Shown here piece after piece: positions 6,138-11,257 of a stretch of 11,257 bases of DNA. The stretch is taken from contig JACPRL010000059.1 of NCBI GenBank assembly GCA_016189965.1, forward strand, positions 1-11,257. The letters are read 5' to 3'. Below the pieces are notes generated by a model that searched no databases, was not told the origin of the DNA, and saw only the letters and a program-made list of their open reading frames with translations. The first letter of the stretch is position 1; every line of letters begins with the position of its first letter. The translations under genes and the position numbers were made by a program. The DNA is from Acidobacteriota bacterium (GTDB lineage: Bacteria; Acidobacteriota; Terriglobia; Acidiferrales; 2-02-FULL-67-57).

Positions 6138-6824
6138 CTAGGAAACGTGGGTGAGGATTTCGGCGAGCGGCTTCTTGGGGATGTCGGGGACTTCGGCGTC
6201 GGGCGCGGGGTAGCCGACGGGAATGAGCAGGTAGGGCTTCTGGTTGGGCGGCCGGTCGAGAATCCGGCTGAGGAAGCCCATGGGACTGGGCGTGTGGGTG
6301 AGCGTGGCCAGGCCCATCCAGTGGAGCGCCGCCAGCAGGAAGCCGCAGGCGATGCCGACCGACTCCTGGACGTAGTAGTGCTTGACCTTGCGCTCGCTGC
6401 CGTCGGGCTCGCGCGCCAGCCCGTAGTCCTCGCGGAAGACGACGATCAAGTAGGGCGCCACCTCAAGGAACTCCTTGTGCCAGTCGGTGCCGAGCGGGGC
6501 CAGGGCCTGGAGCCACTCGTCGGGGAAACGGCTCTCGTAGGTGCGGCGCTCTTCCGCTTCTGCCGCCTCGCGAATCTGCCGCTTGACCTCGGGATTCGAG
6601 ACCACGACGAAGTGCCACGGCTGCTGGTTGGCGCCGGAGGGCGCGCGGCCGGCGATGCGCAGCGCGGCTTCGATAAGGTCGACGGGCACGGGCTCGGAGG
6701 AAAACTGCCGCACGGTGCGGCGCGGCTCGAGCCGGGCTTCGAACTCAGCAGCGCGCCGCCGTTGCTCTTCGAGGGAAATCCGCTCGAACTGCAAGGGGAT
6801 AAAGGGATAGATGCCTTTCGCCAT
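6138..6824 (-). CDS. Nitroreductase-fold FMN protein, iodotyrosine deiodinase-like
   Basis: Protein of 228 residues with the NfsA/NfnB-type FMN fold: RRTVRQFS (35-42) and PSGANQQPWH (62-71) are the flavin-binding elements, TLTHTPSPMG (174-183) and VGYP (203-206) the later ones. It resembles iodotyrosine deiodinase throughout, including the C-terminal KKPLAEI. The three residues that bind the amino-acid zwitterion in human IYD (Glu157, Tyr161, Lys182) have counterparts Glu92, Tyr96 and Lys117 with identical spacing (4 and 21). It is soluble and lacks the membrane anchor of the animal enzyme. Likely activity is reductive dehalogenation of halotyrosines or a related FMN-dependent reduction; the natural bacterial substrate is unknown. 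The ATG at 6824 has GGAGG 6 nt upstream. It lies 46 nt behind the VWFA gene on the same strand. Confidence 0.88.
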   Translation of the reverse strand: MAKGIYPFIPLQFERISLEEQRRRAAEFEARLEPRRTVRQFSSEPVPVDLIEAALRIAGRAPSGANQQPWHFVVVSNPEVKRQIREAAEAEERRTYESRFPDEWLQALAPLGTDWHKEFLEVAPYLIVVFREDYGLAREPDGSERKVKHYYVQESVGIACGFLLAALHWMGLATLTHTPSPMGFLSRILDRPPNQKPYLLIPVGYPAPDAEVPDIPKKPLAEILTHVS

Positions 6825-6843
6825 GGGTGGCCTCCGCGGCGGG

Positions 6844-6849
6844 ATTATA
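6844..6849 (-). promoter_or_regulatory. Possible -10 box for the deiodinase-like gene
   Basis: A perfect TATAAT on the minus strand in the 46-nt gap, with GGAGG (6831-6835) downstream. The best -35 (CTGACG, 6869-6874) is weak and 19 nt away. Transcription would start near 6837 and give a leader of about 13 nt. Cotranscription with the VWFA gene is the alternative. Confidence 0.35.
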
Positions 6850-6870
6850 GGCGAGTTGCGCGGCGCGGCG

Positions 6871-8742
6871 TCAGCGAGACGGGGCGGGTTGGGAGGCGAC
6901 CTGCTCGGGCTGGGCGTAGTAGCCGCTGCGGGCGTGGATGGTGTAGTCGGCGCCGGCGCGGCCGAAGCGATCGGCCAGGCGGACTTCGATGCGGCGGTAG
7001 GCACCGTCGGCGGAGTGGTTGGTGGATTGGTAGCCGAGCGTGTAGCGGGTCTTGAGGCGGGCGACGACGGTGGCCAGGGCGGCGCGCAGCGAGCCCTGTT
7101 CGCGGACGTCAATCACTTCCCCGCCCGTATCTTCCGCTATCTTGCTCACGTTCCCCAGGCCGCGCAGGCGGCCGGAGAGGCGCATTGTCCAGGGAATGGC
7201 TTCGCCGGGCGTCTTGACGCTGTAGATGACGACTTCGCGCTCGAGCGCTTGGCGGATGACGATGTCCTGGCTAGCAGCTCCGCGCACGGTCGCCTGGTTA
7301 TCGCTGATGAGGATGATGGCCCGGCGGCGGTCGGGAGCGGCGCTAGCCAGGTAGTGGGTCGCCTCGTAGAGGGCGTCGAGGATGTTCGTGCCGCCGCCGG
7401 CGCGGATGTCGGAAATCTGCTCGGCGATGTGGCGGCGGTTGGTGGTGAGGGGGGACAGTTGTTCGACGTCGCTGTCGAAGGCAAACAGGGCTACCTGGTC
7501 GCCGGGCTTGAGCTGCGAGAGGGTTTCATAGGCGGCGTGGCGCAGCTCGTTCATATAGGGGATGACGCTGCCGCTGCGGTCAATCACCAGGGCCACGGCC
7601 ATGGGGAGCTGGTCGCGGGAGAAGTGGCGGATCTTCTGCTCGACGCCGTCCTCCCAGAGGCGGAAGTCGTCGCCCGTAAGGTTGTCCAAAGCGCGGCCGC
7701 GCGCGTCGCGGACAAAAGCCTCGACCAGCACGAGGCGGACGTTGACGCGCATCCGGTAGACTTCGCTGCCGTCGGCGGGCGGGGGAGGCGGCGGCAGCGC
7801 CACGGGGGGCAGCGACGTGCTCGCGGGCTCGCGCGAGGCGGTCTCCACCGGTTCTTTGTCCTCCGGGAAGTCGGGAATGGAATCCGCCGGCGCAGAAGCC
7901 GTCTCGGAACTCTCCGTGCCCACCGTCGGGGAGTCGGAAGACGCTGGGGCGGCGGGCGAGTCATCCGGGCTCGAGTCTGTCGAATCAGGAAAGTCCGGGA
8001 AGCTGGAATCGGCCGGCGAAGGGGAGGAAGCGGCTGGCGCAGGCGTGCGCTTCAGTTGGGCCAGGCGCACAACGGTGTCGTTGGGCACGAAGAGCTCACG
8101 CACCAGCTCGACCTCGAACAGCGTGCCGGGGGCCAAGCTCAGGTGCGGTCCCTTGCGCAGCAGAAGCTCCGCCAGGCCGATGCCGCCGCCGATGGCGCCG
8201 CCGTAGGCCGCGCCCTTCTTGCCCCCGATGGCCGCGCCGATCAAGGCTCCCTGGCCAGCCTGGATGGCCACCACAATCGCGTCGCCCTTGCCGGTGTTGC
8301 CTTCGCCCTTGACGCCGGGGGCGCTCTTATCTTTCGACACCGCGAAGCCGCCGGCGCTGACGAGCGAGGCCGCCAGCGGCAGCGTGGTGCCGTCGGGGAG
8401 AATGATTTCGTCGAAGTGGAGGGTTATCCGGCCGGCCTTCCCGGCGCGCCCAGGGTTTTTGACCTTGGACAGGGTAGCGCGCACCGAGCTGCCGGCGGGG
8501 ATGACGAGCTGGGAGCCGACCTGGACATCGTGCAGGGTGGTGAAGTGGACGTGGTCGCCCTCTTGGCTGTGCCGGGTATGGATGGAATCGAGCAGCTCAA
8601 GCGAAAGTTGCGTACCGGCGGACACGCGCAGCGCGTCAGCAGGAGTTGCGGCGGGAGCGTTGCTATCGGCCTGGGCGGCCAGGGACGGCGCGCACACCAG
8701 CAAAAGGCTCAACAGAATGGCGCTACGTGCGGCTGGCTCCAT
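6871..8742 (-). CDS. Secreted VWFA-related protein of the acidobacterial type with an extra N-terminal domain
   Basis: Protein of 623 residues, exported by a signal peptide (about 1-23, ending SLAAQA). Residues about 38-128 form a beta-rich domain (IPAGSSVRATLSKVK at 81-95 and LHFDEIILPDGT at 108-119). A glycine-zipper-like hydrophobic stretch follows (about 151-190). Residues 231-325 are a Ser/Pro/Asp/Ala linker with PDFP twice (249-252, 289-292). The C-terminal part is the VWFA-related domain characteristic of Acidobacteriota (TIGR03436-like): VNVRLVLVEAFVRD (333-346), DDFRLWEDG (358-366), then the metal-site motif DRSGS (388-392), Thr452 in GGGTN and Asp481 in ISDNQ. All metal-ion-dependent adhesion residues are present. 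Function is probably periplasmic or surface protein binding; the ligand is unknown. Start chosen at ATG 8742 because the signal peptide begins there; GAGG lies 13 nt upstream. Confidence 0.88.
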   Translation of the reverse strand: MEPAARSAILLSLLLVCAPSLAAQADSNAPAATPADALRVSAGTQLSLELLDSIHTRHSQEGDHVHFTTLHDVQVGSQLVIPAGSSVRATLSKVKNPGRAGKAGRITLHFDEIILPDGTTLPLAASLVSAGGFAVSKDKSAPGVKGEGNTGKGDAIVVAIQAGQGALIGAAIGGKKGAAYGGAIGGGIGLAELLLRKGPHLSLAPGTLFEVELVRELFVPNDTVVRLAQLKRTPAPAASSPSPADSSFPDFPDSTDSSPDDSPAAPASSDSPTVGTESSETASAPADSIPDFPEDKEPVETASREPASTSLPPVALPPPPPPADGSEVYRMRVNVRLVLVEAFVRDARGRALDNLTGDDFRLWEDGVEQKIRHFSRDQLPMAVALVIDRSGSVIPYMNELRHAAYETLSQLKPGDQVALFAFDSDVEQLSPLTTNRRHIAEQISDIRAGGGTNILDALYEATHYLASAAPDRRRAIILISDNQATVRGAASQDIVIRQALEREVVIYSVKTPGEAIPWTMRLSGRLRGLGNVSKIAEDTGGEVIDVREQGSLRAALATVVARLKTRYTLGYQSTNHSADGAYRRIEVRLADRFGRAGADYTIHARSGYYAQPEQVASQPAPSR

Positions 8743-8796
8743 TTGGGCCCGGCCACCTCGTGAAGTTGGATGCCCCGGCCAGGCCTCTGGATGCTC

Positions 8797-8814
8797 CCTC
8801 TGTGTTGACAGAGG
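8797..8814. promoter_or_regulatory. Palindromic candidate operator
   Basis: CCTCTGT (8797-8803), GTTG, ACAGAGG (8808-8814): perfect 7-bp arms with a 4-nt centre. It covers the -35 box TTGACA (8805-8810) of the plus-strand gene in the divergent spacer between the VWFA gene and the 118-aa gene. This placement suits a dimeric repressor, but no regulator gene is in the window. Confidence 0.4.
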
Positions 8815-8834
8815 CAAAATTTCTCCGCTAAAAA
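8805..8834 (+). promoter_or_regulatory. Probable sigma70-type promoter of the 118-aa gene
   Basis: Perfect TTGACA (8805-8810), 18-nt spacer, and TAAAAA (8829-8834) inside an AT-rich block unusual for this GC-rich region. The start would be near 8841, leaving about 36 nt before the ATG at 8877. Confidence 0.5.
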
Positions 8835-8876
8835 TTTTCTCTCGCCCGGCGGCCTATTTCTGGCAGGAGACGAGCG

Positions 8877-9233
8877 ATGCCCAGCGAGAAGAAGGCGAAC
8901 GGCGGCGCGGCAACACGAGGCTCGCCAGTGCCGGGCGACATCCCGGTGGCGCAGCGGGAGCCGGACGCTGTCTACCAGCGTGACCGCCAGGGGCAGCTCC
9001 GGCCGGTGGGCCGGGTGGCCGACGTCGAGGTGGACGAACAGGGGAAGGAAATCCTCTTTGGGGAGGTCTCCCACAGCGACGACCTGTTGCTGTCGGATGA
9101 GTTCGAATACCAGAACTACCTCTGCCTGGTGCGCAAGATTGCCTTTGCGGTCAAAGAGGATAAGAGCGACGCGCGGCGGGGGCGCGTGCTGCGGGGGGTG
9201 ACAGCGGAAATCCTCGGCCGCGTCGAACACTAA
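8877..9233 (+). CDS. Small conserved-looking protein of unknown function
   Basis: Protein of 118 residues that I do not recognise by function. It is soluble, charged and lacks a signal peptide or membrane helix. The first 30 residues are low-complexity and probably disordered. The remainder reads as a small folded domain: VYQRDRQGQLRPVGRV (32-47), VDEQGKEILFGEV (52-64), the acidic SDDLLLSDEFEY (67-78) and RGRVLRGVTAEILG (101-114). Similar small proteins occur in Acidobacteriota as far as I recall. The ATG at 8877 has AGGAGA about 7 nt upstream and a good promoter, which supports a real gene. It stands alone between a divergent and a convergent neighbour. No function is proposed. Confidence 0.75.
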   Translation: MPSEKKANGGAATRGSPVPGDIPVAQREPDAVYQRDRQGQLRPVGRVADVEVDEQGKEILFGEVSHSDDLLLSDEFEYQNYLCLVRKIAFAVKEDKSDARRGRVLRGVTAEILGRVEH

Positions 9234-9246
9234 ACAAAGTGTTTTT
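9226..9246 (+). terminator. Weak stem-loop with T run at the convergent junction
   Basis: AACACT (9226-9231), loop AAACAA, AGTGTT (9238-9243), followed by further T residues to 9246. The stem overlaps the TAA stop of the 118-aa gene (9231-9233) and the structure fills the 16-nt gap to the convergent gene. The stem is short and AT-rich, so efficiency is uncertain. Confidence 0.35.
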
Positions 9247-9249
9247 CCG

Positions 9250-10176
9250 CTACGGCTTCTTCGAAGGGCTGGCTCCGGCAGCGACCAGGCGCGACGTGTG
9301 CTCTCGAAAGACCGCCAGGCGACAACGCTTGATGTCTTCGTCTTTCTTCAGGCTGAAGGCCAAGGCGAAAGTGCGGGTCTCGCCCGGGCCGAGCGTAGTC
9401 AGAGGTTTCGCGGGGCGCTTTTCGTTCTCCGCCGCCTCCGTCATATCGGCTGCGCCAATGAGCGGTGGCACCGAAATCCACGACTCCTTGCGCGGGATCT
9501 GGAGTCGGACAGTGGCTACATGGATGCGAAACGGTCTCTGGGCCTCGTTTTTTACCTCGACCGACAGGGTAACCAGCTTTCGCTCGGGATCGAGGGGCGC
9601 CATAATTTCGCTCTCAGTTACCTGCCTGACTTCAGCCGTGAGCCCGTTGGGCAGACGGGTCAGAGCCGGAGGGTCCACGGGCACAGTGCCCCGGAGAACC
9701 GTATAGCTCAACTGCAGGGCATTGAGCGGCACACTGACAGGTACGACAAAGGCGACCACTAGCCGGTCGATTTCGAGAACGGTGAAGCTGAAATCTCCGC
9801 CATACATCGACGCGCAGACCCCCTTGAACTTTCCCCCTTCGCGCTCGAGGTCAATGGTGCCCAGGCAATAACTACCGTCGGCGTCGGCTATGCCGACCGG
9901 CTCAAAGACCTCGCTGCTGGTGCTGACGAGCACCAGATTGTCGTCCTCAACGGCCTGGACTGAAGGGGCAATCTGCAATCGAACCGTGACAAACCGGGTG
10001 CCTTCTTTCGGCTTGGCCGACTCGGACAGCCCGAGGTTGAGCTTGGTCTTTTCGCCGGCCGTGACCGCCCTGACGGATACCGGCGCTGTCTGGGCGAAGG
10101 CGGTCAGGCCCGCAAGCACAAGCAGTGTAACCACGACGGCTGGGGGGGAAAGATTCTTGGCGCCAGCGAGATGCAT
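9250..10176 (-). CDS. Secreted protein of unknown function with two beta-rich halves
   Basis: Protein of 308 residues with a signal peptide: an N-terminal basic segment, hydrophobic VVVTLLVLAGLTA (14-26), and probable cleavage after AFA (about residue 28). The mature part seems to hold two beta-sandwich-like halves, each opening with a strand of similar type: TRFVTVRLQIA (60-70) and RKLVTLSVEVKN (199-210). The second is followed by RPFRIHVATVRL (214-225) and GPGETRTFALAFSL (263-276), a pattern reminiscent of DUF4352-type domains; this is only a resemblance. Cys104 and Cys121 could form a disulfide in the periplasm. The ATG at 10176 has AGGAG 7 nt upstream. It starts 35 nt behind the lpxC stop, so it is likely cotranscribed. 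Function is unknown. Confidence 0.8.
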   Translation of the reverse strand: MHLAGAKNLSPPAVVVTLLVLAGLTAFAQTAPVSVRAVTAGEKTKLNLGLSESAKPKEGTRFVTVRLQIAPSVQAVEDDNLVLVSTSSEVFEPVGIADADGSYCLGTIDLEREGGKFKGVCASMYGGDFSFTVLEIDRLVVAFVVPVSVPLNALQLSYTVLRGTVPVDPPALTRLPNGLTAEVRQVTESEIMAPLDPERKLVTLSVEVKNEAQRPFRIHVATVRLQIPRKESWISVPPLIGAADMTEAAENEKRPAKPLTTLGPGETRTFALAFSLKKDEDIKRCRLAVFREHTSRLVAAGASPSKKP

Positions 10177-10211
10177 TGTGCGGCTCCTTTCAGGCTGGTG
10201 AGCAACAGTCG

Positions 10212-11132
10212 TCAGTGCACCGCAGCGGCCGTGTCGGCAGTCGCGGCCCGCCTGTGGCCATTCACTTCCTCCCACGCCTGCGGGCTGCGGAGCAGCTTGA
10301 GCACCAAGGCGGTGTGGAGGGCGTGGCCGGCGCGGCAGGCGACGACCTGGCCGATGACCGGGTGGCCGAGCAGGGCGAGGTCGCCGATGAGGTCGAGCGC
10401 TTTGTGTCGGCAGAACTCGTCGGGGTAGCGCAGGCCGTTGCCGTTCAGCAGGGAGTCGCGGGTCAGCACGACGGCGCAATCAAGCGTGCCGCCGCGGATG
10501 AGTCCCATCTGGCGGAGCTTTTCCACCTCATCGTAGAAGCAGAAGGTGCGGGCGCGGCTGAGCAGTTGGGCGAAGCTGTGCCCGTTGAGCACGAAGTTGA
10601 GCCGCTGGCGGCCGATGAGCGGGTGGGAGAAATCAATCGTGTAGTCGATGCCCAGGCTGGCGGCGCCGTTGGCGGGATAGATGCCGATGGCGCGGTGGCC
10701 GGGCGTGCCGGCCTGGCCTTCGCTGACTTCGACCGGCTGGAGAATCTTCCAGTAGCGGCGACGCCGCCGCTGGCGCTGGCGCCCGGCCGCGGCCAGCAGA
10801 TCGACGAAGGGCCGCGCGCTGCCGTCCAGGATGGGCACCTCGAGGTTATCCAGCTCGGCGTACACGTTGTCGACGCCGCAGGCGTAGAGCGCCGCCAGCA
10901 GGTGCTCGGTGGTGGAGATAAGAACACCCTTCTTCATCAGGCTGGTGGCGTAGCTGACCCGGGCGATGTTCGCGGCGCGGGCCTCGACTTCGAAGCCCTC
11001 AAGGTCAGTGCGGCGGAAGACGACGCCGGTGCCCGAGGGCGCCGGGAGGAGCCGGAGGTGAGAGAAAACACCGGTGTGGAGACCAACGCCTGAGGTTTCC
11101 ACAGGCCGGGCGATGGTGTGCTCGAAAGCCAA
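10212..11132 (-). CDS. lpxC: UDP-3-O-acyl-N-acetylglucosamine deacetylase
   Basis: Zinc enzyme for the first committed step of lipid A synthesis, removing the N-acetyl group from UDP-3-O-acyl-GlcNAc. The length of 306 residues equals the E. coli enzyme (305). N-terminal PVETSGVGLHTG (10-21) is the family signature. Zinc ligands are His77 in TTEHLL, His243 and Asp247 in RHKALDLIGD; general-base Glu76 and catalytic His270 in AGHALH are present, as is ARTFCF (194-199). The start appears to be TTG at 11132: GGAG lies 9 nt upstream, the resulting MAFEHTIARP fits the family N-terminus, and no in-frame ATG or GTG occurs before the upstream stop at 11196-11198. An odd feature is an arginine tract (118-126, RQRQRRRRR) at the border between the two domains. 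The gene is outside the cell-division cluster where lpxC often sits. Confidence 0.94.
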   Translation of the reverse strand: MAFEHTIARPVETSGVGLHTGVFSHLRLLPAPSGTGVVFRRTDLEGFEVEARAANIARVSYATSLMKKGVLISTTEHLLAALYACGVDNVYAELDNLEVPILDGSARPFVDLLAAAGRQRQRRRRRYWKILQPVEVSEGQAGTPGHRAIGIYPANGAASLGIDYTIDFSHPLIGRQRLNFVLNGHSFAQLLSRARTFCFYDEVEKLRQMGLIRGGTLDCAVVLTRDSLLNGNGLRYPDEFCRHKALDLIGDLALLGHPVIGQVVACRAGHALHTALVLKLLRSPQAWEEVNGHRRAATADTAAAVH

Positions 11133-11257
11133 GTATCTTTGCTCCAGCGACCAATAGTAGCAGCAACAGTGCCAGAGCAGAAGAAAGTTTGTAACTTATT
11201 GTCTGTGAATAACATATTTGAGATTTAAAGTTTTAAACGTTTCTGGCGGTGTGGCAA
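11133..11257 (-). promoter_or_regulatory. AT-richer upstream region of lpxC
   Basis: This end segment is clearly richer in A and T than the coding DNA, as expected for a promoter region. On the minus strand TTTAAA (11225-11230 or the nearby 11232-11237) followed by AT-rich sequence could form a -35/-10 pair with a TGTTAT-like -10, but the match is poor. The palindrome AAACGTTT (11235-11242) is also present. No tRNA or open reading frame of note is seen. Confidence 0.3.

Noticed and set aside
6811..8763. A 650-codon open frame on the plus strand opposite the VWFA gene
   Set aside because: The minus strand encodes a recognisable signal peptide and VWFA domain; the plus frame is compositionally biased and has no motif.
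8743..8817. N-terminal extension of the VWFA protein from TTG 8817
   Set aside because: It would place 25 residues before a clear signal peptide and would run through the palindrome and promoter region.
10176..11093. A 305-codon plus-strand open frame opposite lpxC
   Set aside because: It is a shadow of lpxC; the translation is repetitive Val/Ala/Glu/Gly without motifs.

Overview
The window most likely comes from a GC-rich Gram-negative bacterium of the Acidobacteriota. Three things point there. The gene at 6871-8742 (minus) encodes a secreted protein with the VWFA-related domain typical of that phylum. The intergenic stretch 5882-6111 is filled with short hairpin repeats whose cores (such as AGGGGCTAAAGCCCCT) resemble repeats I recall from acidobacterial genomes. 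An lpxC gene indicates a lipid A outer membrane. The phylum assignment is inference from family knowledge, not from a database search.

Layout: 1-1263 (minus) is a glutamate dehydrogenase, complete except for its stop codon. A 189-bp divergent promoter region separates it from a tight plus-strand operon at 1453-5608: otsA (trehalose-6-phosphate synthase), otsB (trehalose-6-phosphate phosphatase), a 217-aa protein built of two copies of one unit (DUF5752-like), and treT (GT4 trehalose synthase). The first two junctions are 4-nt GTGA overlaps and the third is a 3-nt gap. The operon therefore encodes two independent routes to trehalose plus an unexplained companion protein.

Directly behind treT lies the C-terminal relic of a nitrilase (about 5592-5850), then a cluster of hairpin repeats. 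Two of these are inverted copies whose stem differences are compensatory. A minus-strand gene at 6138-6824 encodes a nitroreductase-fold flavoprotein that keeps the substrate-binding triad of iodotyrosine deiodinase. Upstream of it is the secreted VWFA protein. Divergent from that is a 118-aa gene of unknown function (8877-9233) whose putative promoter overlaps a palindrome. Convergent with it are a secreted protein of unknown function (9250-10176) and lpxC (10212-11132), both minus and probably cotranscribed. The last 125 bases are an AT-richer lpxC upstream region.

Functionally, the only integrated module is the trehalose operon (stress protection and compatible solute). The other genes look like chromosomal housekeeping or envelope genes. 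I see no CRISPR array, tRNA, rRNA, transposase or phage gene.
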